Origin: Candidatus Cryptobacteroides caccocaballi
GTDB taxonomy: Bacteria; Bacteroidota; Bacteroidia; Bacteroidales; UBA932
Length of the DNA stretch: 50,918 nt
NCBI GenBank assembly: GCA_018064725.1
Contig: JAGHUQ010000099.1
Coordinates: 1 to 50,918, forward strand
Direction of reading: 5' to 3'
How positions within the stretch are numbered: position 1 is the stretch's first letter; each line of letters opens with the position of its first letter. The position numbers and the translations under genes are program-made. This document shows positions 43,659 to 50,918 of this stretch, piece by piece. Below the pieces are notes generated by a model that saw nothing but the letters and a program-made list of their open reading frames with translations, was not told the origin of the DNA and searched no databases.

Positions 43659-45898
43659 CTTCCTTTATTTGATGCGGGACTGACGGTGATTTCAGAACCC
43701 GGATAATAGTGTTCCAATATCTGACGGTATCCATAGCCCTTCGAGGCCATTACAGCTGCTCCTATCTGACAGAGGCCGACACCGTGGCCCCATCCCTTTC
43801 CATGGAGTATGATTCTGTCGCCAGCATCCTCCACGTCGAATGCCGACGACTTGAGATGGCTGGTGGAAAGTGTCCTGCGGATCTCGAGTTCCTTACCGAC
43901 GGTGAAACTGCTCTCACTGCCGTTTATCCTGAGTCGGATGATCCTGCCAGACTCTCCCCTCTCCAAAGGTTCGAGTCCAAGAAGACGTCCGATACGCCTT
44001 CCGGAGCGCTCTGCGATGAGTTCAGCAAGTTCTTCCTTGCCATATTCCTGCTTCCAGCGGAAAAAGTCCGGAGTTTCAAGGTCGTAGTTGTTGAGTATCT
44101 GCGAAAGCACTGCAGCATCATGCGTGTCACAGAATGGCTCGCCGTCCGGATCGTGGTCCGGAGTGTCCGGGAGCGGCCGAAGGTACTGGTAGTCAACGTC
44201 ACCCCAGCATGCGGAGAACTTCTCCATCACACCTCCGCAGCATTTCGAGAAACGGGTGTCGCAAATATTCCCCTCGGAGGTCAATATCTGGCCCCATGTG
44301 GCATCGATCACCTTCCTGACGGTCTCGCCTGTCGCCCTCGTAAGACCCTGATATCTCTGGCAATGGTCATCGGCACATACGTCAAAGAGGGTATGGTCAT
44401 CGTGGTCATACCACTTTCTAAGTTCATCCGGAGTGTCCAGAATGCCAGTGGCATGATTCTTCCCATCATGCGACGAAGCAATCTGCGACATCACCCATGA
44501 ACGGGAGATGACAGCATGGGCCTTGAGGAACTCCTCCGACGATGTGGATTTCATCTCGGAAGATATGACGCTGAGAAGGTAATCCTCCACGCCGATGAGA
44601 TTGACCGCGGTGAGATTTTCACCATCGACTATAATCTTCAAGCTTCCTGCGAACTTCTGGCTTTCCTTACGCTGCCAATGGAAATTCTTTCCGATCACGA
44701 CGTCATGGAGCACAAAGGATGGCTCCGCAAAGAGGGTGGACGGAGTGACGGAATCGAATAGGAGCTCGTCATACAAGGCTCCGTTATAGTCTATCCTGCC
44801 GTCCCTCCAGCTGGCTTTCTGGCGTCCGGCACTGTCGGAAAGCATCTCGAATTCGATTTCGGGAGCAGTAAGGATGCCCACCGCAAGTTTCGGCTGCTTC
44901 CTCGTAAGCTTCATTATTATGTCCCTTTCCTTGTCAGGAGCACATGAGACCTCGTCCATAACCTCCTCCATGAGGCGTGAGTCAATCTTCTCGAAATCTT
45001 CCGGACACGGAACTATGAACAAACCTCCCATATCTGCACACCCAGGGCTCATCGTGAGATGGTCAGGACCATCACTGAAGTAGTGATGAGGGCGATGCTT
45101 GTCGCGGAAAATCACTATGGTCCTGAATTCGCCGGAACGGAACCATGTCATCATGTTGAAACGGGGCTCACTCTCCCCTTCCGGGATCTCGGCGCAGTCG
45201 ATGAGACGGTAGAAGAGTTTCGCCGCCGACTTGGCTTCACGCGCCTTGAGTGCAAATATGCCTCGTGTAAACCTATTGTAGTGGAAAAGATGCGCATCCT
45301 GAACGGAGGCCATGTATTCCATCACGTCGGATATGCCTGCAGCTTCCGCCCTATGCTCCGGAGCCTCCTCCTTTGCGGCAAGTATCTGCTCGAAAAGCGA
45401 ATCTATATCGCTCTCGAGCGGCATTCTGCCGTTGCCTGCCGCCTGAAAATGGTGGTGGTCCGGCGCGGATGCCCCGCACTTCGGGCCATTGTAGAAGAAA
45501 GTATAGCCTTTATATGCCCTTGCGAGATCGAGAATATCCACATACCTGTTCCGGATGCTCTGATCCGAATGGGAATTCAGTGGAATGGTAAGGTGGTCAG
45601 GGAAAATCGGGAAAGGATTGACGAGAATCGAGTATTTCTTACCCTTCCTGCCCTCGAAAGGCCATGCAGCCTGCTCCGTAGGACGATTATCCGCACAGAG
45701 GAAGCACGGTCTTGCCGCCAGCGACTTACTGTCGACCTTTGCGGCAGACGAGACTATTCTGGCTGGGTTGAACTGAGCCTTTACCGCAAGGCCTCCGACC
45801 ACGAGATCCTTCGTACGGACGTTCTTGAGCGCCCTGAAGTTTCCGCAGGCAAGAGGCCAGCGCGAAAGCTGGTCGTGTATGAACTTATCTGGATTCAT
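43655..45898 (-). CDS. Fusion of DUF4922 (HxHxQ nucleotidyl-phosphorylase fold) with SpoIID/LytB domain
   Basis: 747 residues. The N-terminal half (about 1-330) is DUF4922, with [18 protein letters not shown]. Its HHHFQ fits the HxHxQ motif of Ap4A phosphorylase and GDP-hexose phosphorylase enzymes of the HIT/GalT superfamily. The C-terminal half (about 385-740) is a SpoIID/LytB domain: [15 protein letters not shown] holds the expected catalytic Glu, and [19 protein letters not shown] is the conserved end. In known proteins SpoIID acts outside the membrane on peptide-free glycan strands. Here no signal peptide or membrane segment precedes either half, so the whole protein should be cytoplasmic. 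It overlaps the glycosyltransferase gene by 14 nt and ampG by 4 nt. Confidence 0.88.
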   Translation of the reverse strand: MNPDKFIHDQLSRWPLACGNFRALKNVRTKDLVVGGLAVKAQFNPARIVSSAAKVDSKSLAARPCFLCADNRPTEQAAWPFEGRKGKKYSILVNPFPIFPDHLTIPLNSHSDQSIRNRYVDILDLARAYKGYTFFYNGPKCGASAPDHHHFQAAGNGRMPLESDIDSLFEQILAAKEEAPEHRAEAAGISDVMEYMASVQDAHLFHYNRFTRGIFALKAREAKSAAKLFYRLIDCAEIPEGESEPRFNMMTWFRSGEFRTIVIFRDKHRPHHYFSDGPDHLTMSPGCADMGGLFIVPCPEDFEKIDSRLMEEVMDEVSCAPDKERDIIMKLTRKQPKLAVGILTAPEIEFEMLSDSAGRQKASWRDGRIDYNGALYDELLFDSVTPSTLFAEPSFVLHDVVIGKNFHWQRKESQKFAGSLKIIVDGENLTAVNLIGVEDYLLSVISSEMKSTSSEEFLKAHAVISRSWVMSQIASSHDGKNHATGILDTPDELRKWYDHDDHTLFDVCADDHCQRYQGLTRATGETVRKVIDATWGQILTSEGNICDTRFSKCCGGVMEKFSACWGDVDYQYLRPLPDTPDHDPDGEPFCDTHDAAVLSQILNNYDLETPDFFRWKQEYGKEELAELIAERSGRRIGRLLGLEPLERGESGRIIRLRINGSESSFTVGKELEIRRTLSTSHLKSSAFDVEDAGDRIILHGKGWGHGVGLCQIGAAVMASKGYGYRQILEHYYPGSEITVSPASNKGR

Positions 45899-47216
45899 TA
45901 AGCCTCATTCTCGCTTCAAGTTCCCATGTCCTGAGACGATCCTTGTATAGATTATTCCTGTTTACTTTCTCGATGCTGAGAGCCGCATCAGAATTGCCTT
46001 CCCAGCGACGGCAGCAGTAAAGCACGTCCCAGATGCGCCCAATCCTGTATTCGCGACTTATGCGCAGTCCCATGGCATAGTCCTCGCCATAGCTGGTGTT
46101 CGGGAAATTGATCTTCCTTGCGACAGGGACGAGGAAGGCACGCGGTGCTCCGAGGCCGTTGATACGAAGCGCATTGTTGCGTCCGTTGTCATCCGTCCAC
46201 TCCTTATGGTCGATCACGCCCGGAGGGATAGGGTTCATATTGAAATCGGTCATCTGATAGCTGCCGATGACCATGGCACATTTCTGACTGCGGAAAGCGT
46301 CTACCACCTTGACAAGTGTATCCGGTCCGCTGTATACATCATCGCTGTCGAGCTGAACTGCATAGAGACCGCAGTGTTCGCTGTGAAGAGCATAATTCCA
46401 GCATCCGCCGATACCGAGAGTGTTGGACTCCGGCACCAGATGGACGAGTCTGCTGTCCTCAGCTGCCAGCGTATTCAGCAGCGAGGTGGTTCCGTCCGTA
46501 GAATGGTTGTCCACGACTATCACATTGAACGGAAAATCCGTCTTCTGGGCAAGCGCGCTGCGTACAGCATCGGCAACGGTGCGTATCCTGTTGAACACAG
46601 GGATGATCACGCTTGCGACTACAGGGAAGCCCTGCTGAGCCGCGGATGTTCCATTCCAATCGCCAGCAGGCGGCTCCGCAAAAGTAGGCGAAAGATAGCC
46701 ACCCATTCTCTTGAGCGCATCGGTGCAGACCAATTCCATCTCGATCTGTACTTCACGATTACGCGGGTTGACATAGTCGAACTGCTTCTCTCCTGACTTT
46801 CGATTATCAATCTCCTGGGCGGTGTAGAGAGGCTCATTGATATGGACAATCTTGTCCATCATGAGTCTGAGCTCATAGAGAGCTCCCCATCTGCGTTCCG
46901 ATTCCATCATCGACACAGCCTTACGCAGGCTTTCTGCGCGGAAGACAAGCATCTGTCCGAAGTCGAAGTCGTCCCTCAGCGCGCCTTTCTGGCAATCGAT
47001 CAGAGGGTGGCCGGAATAGTCAGCATAGACCATGTCTGCAGCCGTATCATCGGCCACGGCCGCTATACGGTCAAGCGAAGCATCATCAGCCACGACCTCG
47101 ACGGAAGAGCTCTCGATCACGGCATAGTCTGAATCAAGCCTGGACACGACTTCCCTGAGGAAAGAGGTAGAGGCAAGCCTGATGTCATCGACGAAGAAGA
47201 ACTGGAATCTGCCCAT
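45885..47216 (-). CDS. Family 2 glycosyltransferase with extra N-terminal domain
   Basis: 443 residues. The C-terminal two thirds are a GT2/GT-A domain: [40 protein letters not shown] (the DxD metal site) and [13 protein letters not shown] (catalytic base region). Residues about 1-190 have an alpha/beta pattern ([24 protein letters not shown]) like a degenerate second GT-A fold without clear catalytic residues. No membrane segments, so it is cytoplasmic or peripheral. It is translationally coupled to the DUF4922-SpoIID gene. A sugar-nucleotide made or broken by that partner could be its donor; that is inference. Confidence 0.88.
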   Translation of the reverse strand: MGRFQFFFVDDIRLASTSFLREVVSRLDSDYAVIESSSVEVVADDASLDRIAAVADDTAADMVYADYSGHPLIDCQKGALRDDFDFGQMLVFRAESLRKAVSMMESERRWGALYELRLMMDKIVHINEPLYTAQEIDNRKSGEKQFDYVNPRNREVQIEMELVCTDALKRMGGYLSPTFAEPPAGDWNGTSAAQQGFPVVASVIIPVFNRIRTVADAVRSALAQKTDFPFNVIVVDNHSTDGTTSLLNTLAAEDSRLVHLVPESNTLGIGGCWNYALHSEHCGLYAVQLDSDDVYSGPDTLVKVVDAFRSQKCAMVIGSYQMTDFNMNPIPPGVIDHKEWTDDNGRNNALRINGLGAPRAFLVPVARKINFPNTSYGEDYAMGLRISREYRIGRIWDVLYCCRRWEGNSDAALSIEKVNRNNLYKDRLRTWELEARMRLNESR

Positions 47217-47228
47217 ACTTATCTGTTG

Positions 47229-47828
47229 TTAAAGCAATGAAAAGAGTTGTTCCCTTACCATTGCGAATTCACTTTCGAAATTCGGCGTGAAGGTGCCGTC
47301 ACCTATGTGTGAGTCGATTTCCTCAACCGTCCAGAAACGTCCGTCCTTAAGCTCTGACGGGTCTGGGGTGAGGACGAAATTGCTTCCTACTGCCGCGTAC
47401 ACATTGACGAGTTCCTTTTCTATCCCGGACTCAAACACATAGCTGCAGATAGGTACCGGATTGTATTCGGAGAAGCCGAGCTCCTCGCTGGACTCGCGCA
47501 TAAGAGCCTCAGGGATGGATTCTCCGTATGAGACATGCCCACCTACGGCAGTATCCCATACTCCTGGGAGAAGATCCTTTGTGTCAGCCCTCTGCTGAAG
47601 ATATAGCCTTCCCATCCTGTCCAAGATATGTAGATGTACCACAGGATGAAGGACCTTTACCCCGCTATGGCAATAGCTCCTCCTTGACATACCGATGACT
47701 TCCCCGCTCGGTTCAACGACAGGGAACCATTCCTCGGTGTCTCCACCGGCTTTTGGAGAGGTCAGGTCCGTCGCCTTCGGTGACGGCATCACAGGGGCAT
47801 AGCCTCCGACAGGATAAATCAGTTCCAT
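47229..47828 (-). CDS. Nudix hydrolase
   Basis: 199 residues with a complete Nudix box, GGHVSYGESIPEALMRESSEELGF, in a fold close to isopentenyl-diphosphate isomerase-type Nudix proteins (VLHPVVHLHILDRMGRLYLQQRA, LLPGVWDTAV). About 40 residues of N-terminal extension (YPVGGYAPVMPSPKATDLTSPKA) are unusual and contain no recognised domain. It starts 2 nt after the thioesterase stop codon and ends 12 nt before the glycosyltransferase. Substrate unknown; a nucleotide-sugar or diphosphate would fit the context. Confidence 0.88.
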   Translation of the reverse strand: MELIYPVGGYAPVMPSPKATDLTSPKAGGDTEEWFPVVEPSGEVIGMSRRSYCHSGVKVLHPVVHLHILDRMGRLYLQQRADTKDLLPGVWDTAVGGHVSYGESIPEALMRESSEELGFSEYNPVPICSYVFESGIEKELVNVYAAVGSNFVLTPDPSELKDGRFWTVEEIDSHIGDGTFTPNFESEFAMVREQLFSLL

Positions 47829-47830
47829 CT

Positions 47831-48589
47831 TCAGAATGTAAATTTAGATATGAATGACTGGACTCCGCCTACGGTTCCCTCGACCCACCAGACCTTTCCG
47901 TCAGCCGTACCCTTCGAAAGGAGCACGGTCTCTCCCGGCATAGCCTCCTTATTGAAATTGATTTCAAGGGTGCGCACGTGGTTGTGGAGAAGGAAGTCCA
48001 GATCCATGCAATCCATCGCCCACACAGTATACTGCACATTGTTGGTATGACCATTCCTGTCTATATCAGAGTAGCTCACCTTATGTTCGCAGCAAGGTTC
48101 CATGGTCACGTCCTTCGGAAGCCTGAGCCTCTGGCACACAGTATCCTTATGGTCTTCCGCATCGACATATACAGTTTCGTTGCATACGGTATCTTCGCTG
48201 TTCGGCAGATCTGAGCGAACGATTTTTCTCTCGTTAAGATCAAGGATCACCCAGGAAGAAGTGCCAAGCACCATAGGCTTTCCGTTCTGGTCGGCAAGGC
48301 AGTAATCACGGACAAAGAAAAGTCCGTCGGCACCGCGATGCCAACTGGTAAGTTTAAGGTCATCCCTCCACTTGGGATATTCGAGAAAATCTGCCTTCAT
48401 TCGTGAGATGACCCAAGCGCAGCCCATAGGTCCGAGGACCTTCTGGCCGAAGCCAAGCATATCCGCGCTGTCGCCGGCAATCTCCTGTGCATAATTCAGA
48501 AACGAGGCCGGCTTCAGCAAGCAGGCCTCATCAGTCTCACTACATACGACATGAATGTCTGTCGTAAGTTTCTTATCTTTCAAAATCAT
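47831..48589 (-). CDS. Acyl-ACP thioesterase (FatA/FatB-like)
   Basis: 252 residues with a double hotdog fold. It releases fatty acids from acyl carrier protein. The second hotdog carries VSYSDIDRNGHTNNVQYTVWAMD, the family signature with the Asn and His of the active site. The first hotdog contains FLNYAQEIAGDSADMLGFG and KWRDDLKLTSWHRGADGLFFVRDY. It overlaps the HU-domain gene by 4 nt (ATGA) and is followed by the Nudix gene after 2 nt. Confidence 0.92.
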   Translation of the reverse strand: MILKDKKLTTDIHVVCSETDEACLLKPASFLNYAQEIAGDSADMLGFGQKVLGPMGCAWVISRMKADFLEYPKWRDDLKLTSWHRGADGLFFVRDYCLADQNGKPMVLGTSSWVILDLNERKIVRSDLPNSEDTVCNETVYVDAEDHKDTVCQRLRLPKDVTMEPCCEHKVSYSDIDRNGHTNNVQYTVWAMDCMDLDFLLHNHVRTLEINFNKEAMPGETVLLSKGTADGKVWWVEGTVGGVQSFISKFTF

Positions 48590-49491
48590 TTATAGTAATT
48601 AAGAATCTCTAGTTCTTCCCTTGTGTATAACATCCTGTCAAGAAGATCAGGGAAATAGTTCTTCAGCACTATGAATCCCACGACCACGAGAACAACCATG
48701 AAGAACAGCACGAGCAACGATATAAGGAAACCCTTTCTGCGCACAGGCATCTGCTCATCATCTTCATCCTCGTATATGAAGTAGTCCTGTTCTTTCTTTG
48801 ACCTTGAATCCGGTTCAGGTTCAGCTGCCTCAACAATTTCCGGCTCGGCCGCCTGCTCAACTTCCGGAGCAACGGTCTCCTCCTCTTCCTGTGCAACTAC
48901 CGGTTCAGGATCCGCCTGAATTTCCGGCTGGGTGTCTGCAACCGGTTCAGAGGCTTCCTCAGGCTCCGGTATGCCGGAGAACGATGAAGGAACGACGACC
49001 TCGACAGCTGGAGCATTTGGTTCCGGAACAGGAACCTCAAGTGTAGAGAAATCGAAGGAAGCCGGCTTCTGGTGAGTCTTAAGGGATATAGGTTCGAGTC
49101 CAAATCCCATTGGATAGACATCGAGTTCCTCATCCGCAATGAAGAAGATATTGCCATCTCTTCCCAACCTCATTCTTCCCAGTCCGGGGATCTGGACTGC
49201 CCTATTTGCCTCGAGAGCCTTGGAAAGGTCAGTCGAGAAACTTTCCAGAATGCGTTCTGCCACATCCTGAGCAATTCCATTGCTGCTCGCGTAGAAAGCA
49301 GAAAGAAGATTGTCCTTGTCCGCGTTTGTCTTGAAAGAAAGCTTCCTGTACGGAGGATTTATGGTATATCCCCTGTCAGAGAATGTAGACGGCGCAACCT
49401 CGGCGACGAATGCGCCAAGGCCGGGGAGATACACCTTGTCATTGTCAAGGATCAGCTCCTTCACCATCTTGGACAGAAGTTCAATATCCAT
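48586..49491 (-). CDS. CCDC81-type HU-domain membrane protein
   Basis: 301 residues. Two HU/IHF-like domains open the protein (about 1-60, DNDKVYLPGLGAFVAEV, NPPYRKLSFK; about 62-125, RAVQIPGLGRMRLGRDG). A long acidic Pro/Glu/Val-rich region (about 140-245) follows, then a basic cluster (VRRKG) and one membrane segment (about 255-280, FLISLLVLFFMVVLVVVGFIVL). The C-terminus is only about 25 residues. Many Bacteroidota relatives end in a SPOR domain that binds denuded glycan; none is present here, so it may be shortened. By the positive-inside rule the HU pair is cytoplasmic and could tie DNA or another partner to the membrane. Confidence 0.85.
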   Translation of the reverse strand: MDIELLSKMVKELILDNDKVYLPGLGAFVAEVAPSTFSDRGYTINPPYRKLSFKTNADKDNLLSAFYASSNGIAQDVAERILESFSTDLSKALEANRAVQIPGLGRMRLGRDGNIFFIADEELDVYPMGFGLEPISLKTHQKPASFDFSTLEVPVPEPNAPAVEVVVPSSFSGIPEPEEASEPVADTQPEIQADPEPVVAQEEEETVAPEVEQAAEPEIVEAAEPEPDSRSKKEQDYFIYEDEDDEQMPVRRKGFLISLLVLFFMVVLVVVGFIVLKNYFPDLLDRMLYTREELEILNYYK

Positions 49492-49518
49492 ATACTTTTA
49501 GTCTTCCAACAGAACACG

Positions 49519-49526
49519 CAAAGTTA
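49519..49526 (-). promoter_or_regulatory. -7 box of the envelope gene run
   Basis: TAACTTTG on the minus strand, 27 bp before the HU gene ATG. A TTTG at 49546-49543 or nearby is 16-19 bp upstream. It would drive the eight genes down to the terminator at 39439-39468. Confidence 0.55.
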
Positions 49527-49561
49527 ATAAATTATCACACATCAAAAAATTCTCAAAAAAA

Positions 49562-49592
49562 TTTGCAACCTTAAAATTCTTGCGTATCTTTG
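49562..49592 (+). promoter_or_regulatory. Consensus promoter of tRNA-Asn
   Basis: TTTG (49562-49565), 19 bp, TATCTTTG (49585-49592): exact Bacteroidota -33/-7 elements, 28 bp before the mature tRNA 5' end. Confidence 0.85.
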
Positions 49593-49620
49593 CAATCCCA
49601 AACGACAAGCAGGGGTAAAT

Positions 49621-49694
49621 TCCTGAATAGCTCAGTTGGTTAGAGCATCTGACTGTTAATCAGAGGGTCCCAGGTTCAAGTCCTGGTTCAGGAG
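49621..49694 (+). tRNA. tRNA-Asn (anticodon GTT)
   Basis: 74 nt with all arms of the cloverleaf. The acceptor stem TCCTGAA / TTCAGGA closes perfectly with discriminator G. The D arm has GCTCAGTTGGTTAGAGC. The anticodon stem TCTGA/TCAGA frames loop CTGTTAA with GTT at 49655-49657. The T arm contains GGTTCAAGTCC. CCA is not encoded. It is transcribed alone from its own promoter. Confidence 0.97.
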
Positions 49695-49695
49695 C

Positions 49696-49723
49696 AAAAC
49701 GGACGACGAGAGCCGTCCGTTTT
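49696..49723 (+). terminator. Terminator of tRNA-Asn
   Basis: AAAACGGACG / CGTCCGTTTT stem with loop ACGAGAGC, followed by TTG, directly after the tRNA. It may also serve the convergent acyltransferase gene ending at 49732. Confidence 0.85.
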
Positions 49724-49731
49724 TTGTTTAT

Positions 49732-50844
49732 CTAAACCCCTGCAAACCAGCGGCTTCCCGGTATAAGCGAAAGCAGTTTCGCCGTCAGGGCGGTGCATAC
49801 GAACGTGCATACCGCGATTACCGGTATAGCAGCCCAGACAGGAAGCGAAGGAGCTGCCTGATTCCCACCGATGACCAGATTCGCTATCGGAGCAAGGAAC
49901 AGCATATGCATAAGATACATTCCGAAGCTTAGCTTGGAAATAGACGTAATGATTTTCGGGGCTTTCTCTGCCTTGATGGCCGAAAACATCACGAATACAC
50001 CGAAAGTTGCGAGCAGGACGTTAGGGGTACAGAATTCCCATGCCCACTCAAGCATCGGGGTCTCAATCATGACACCGGGCACACCCTTGAGCCAGAAAGA
50101 CCATCCCGTGAAAGCCGCGCCGACGAGGAAGCATGCGGCTCCCGTGACGAGCCTCTTCCTTGGATTCCAGTCAAGATGGAAACGGACATAATGTGCGACC
50201 ACAAGATATCCGAGATAACCGGAAACATACCATAGAGCAGTGAATCCGTTCCAGAAGCACTCGCCCCAAAGTTCAGGAGTGATGAAACGATGTATGAAAG
50301 GGATGAAGGTAGAAAGCGCAAAAAGCCCGATGAATACCCTTTCATCCCTTGCCGATGACTTTTCGAGCCATGGAGAAACTATCGGGATGATGAGGTACAA
50401 GCTTATCAGCGGATAGATGAACCAAAGATGGCCAGCCATGGAAGGGAAGTTCCAAGGGATCATCTTCAGATCGGCAACGCTCTGCTCCCAGGTCATAGCA
50501 CCCCATGCGAGCGGCAGCAGGCTGTATATGAGCATAAAGAACACCACAGGCGGAAGTATTCTCAGGAAACGTTTGCGATAGAAACCAGTCATTGTGGTAC
50601 CCGGTCTCATCGGAACAAGAAGAAAGGCGGAGAGCATCATGAAGAGTGGCACGCAGCTTCGAGCACAGAAACCGTCATAGAAGGCCACCCAAAAACGGTT
50701 CGCCTCATTAGCCAACATTGAGACATTGCCGGCCAGACCCGAACTGTCAGCGCCGTAGAAATTCTCGGATGCATGGACAAGCATCACAAGGAAGCACGCA
50801 ACTACCCGAAGGTAATCCGCAAACACGATTCTTTCCTTTTCCAT
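49732..50844 (-). CDS. Acyltransferase family 3 membrane protein
   Basis: 370 residues with about ten membrane segments. The start MEKERIVFADYLRVVACFLVMLVHASENFY has the conserved Arg and His of acyltransferase-3 proteins, and MMLSAFLLVP and FYRKRFLRILPPVVFF follow as in the OafA/WecH group. Such proteins put acetyl or other acyl groups on extracytoplasmic polysaccharides or other surface molecules (family knowledge). The target is unknown. A possible -7 box TATATTTG (50868-50861) is 17 bp upstream; the remaining 50 bp of the window show no other feature. Confidence 0.9.
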   Translation of the reverse strand: MEKERIVFADYLRVVACFLVMLVHASENFYGADSSGLAGNVSMLANEANRFWVAFYDGFCARSCVPLFMMLSAFLLVPMRPGTTMTGFYRKRFLRILPPVVFFMLIYSLLPLAWGAMTWEQSVADLKMIPWNFPSMAGHLWFIYPLISLYLIIPIVSPWLEKSSARDERVFIGLFALSTFIPFIHRFITPELWGECFWNGFTALWYVSGYLGYLVVAHYVRFHLDWNPRKRLVTGAACFLVGAAFTGWSFWLKGVPGVMIETPMLEWAWEFCTPNVLLATFGVFVMFSAIKAEKAPKIITSISKLSFGMYLMHMLFLAPIANLVIGGNQAAPSLPVWAAIPVIAVCTFVCTALTAKLLSLIPGSRWFAGV

Positions 50845-50860
50845 CTGTGAAATATTTTCC

Positions 50861-50868
50861 CAAATATA
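50861..50868 (-). promoter_or_regulatory. -7 box of the acyltransferase gene
   Basis: TATATTTG on the minus strand, 17 bp before the ATG. No clear -33 TTTG within 19-22 bp. Confidence 0.45.
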
Positions 50869-50918
50869 GGGAAAAAGTTGACGTCACAGACTAGTCACGC
50901 CCCATATAATGGCGACGG

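Noticed and set aside
45059..45901. 280-codon plus-strand frame opposite DUF4922-SpoIID
   Set aside because: Antisense shadow; the sense frame holds the HxHxQ motif and overlaps its neighbours as an operon gene should.

Overview
The window looks like a chromosome segment of a gut- or rumen-type Bacteroidales bacterium. The evidence is the recurrent Bacteroidota promoter signature (-33 TTTG, -7 TAnnTTTG), a near absence of Shine-Dalgarno sites, secreted CAZymes with Bacteroidota-type signal peptides, families largely confined to that phylum (DUF6515, DUF4922, HU-CCDC81), and the carboxy(nor)spermidine route to polyamines. No genus can be named from the sequence alone. There are no IS elements, phage genes, rRNA genes or CRISPR arrays.

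Layout. 1-4800 (minus): a nitrogen-assimilation operon, glnK-amt-gltB, the last gene cut by the left edge. It is preceded by a leader with a consensus promoter, a 21-residue ORF that is almost half Asn/Gln, and a perfect 13-bp GNRA-capped hairpin. I read this as a glutamine/asparagine-sensing attenuator and consider it the most interesting element here. 4850-8531: a Gly/Met-rich secreted protein and a divergent GH9 glucanase. 8537-14509 (minus): a five-gene polyamine operon running from arginine decarboxylase to carboxynorspermidine decarboxylase, with a long structured leader and an aminopropyltransferase homologue lacking a catalytic Asp. 14556-16425 (plus): a secreted C1 peptidase and an M15-like peptidase. 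16448-19807: a decayed lipoprotein gene, a ProC-like reductase, a candidate small RNA, a zinc metallopeptidase, a META-domain lipoprotein and a HAD phosphatase.

19898-31973: a xylan side-chain locus with GH67 alpha-glucuronidase on the plus strand and, on the minus strand, a GH43-like protein, two CE1 esterases and a GH51 arabinofuranosidase. Two orphan sensor kinases lie just upstream. The second esterase has no signal peptide and overlaps the GH43-like gene out of frame, which suggests a bifunctional enzyme split by a frameshift. 32143-39392: murI, a 1243-residue AsmA-like protein, class I fumarase and prfB (without the usual programmed frameshift).

39499-49491 (minus): a tightly packed eight-gene run made of an HU-domain membrane protein, acyl-ACP thioesterase, Nudix hydrolase, glycosyltransferase, a fusion of a HxHxQ nucleotidyl-phosphorylase domain to a SpoIID domain, an AmpG-like permease, NamZ-type exo-muramidase and a Ser-rich DUF6515 protein. 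The middle of this run reads as a cell-wall glycan recycling module whose SpoIID domain appears to be cytoplasmic. A divergent tRNA-Asn with a textbook promoter and terminator, then an acyltransferase-3 gene, close the window.
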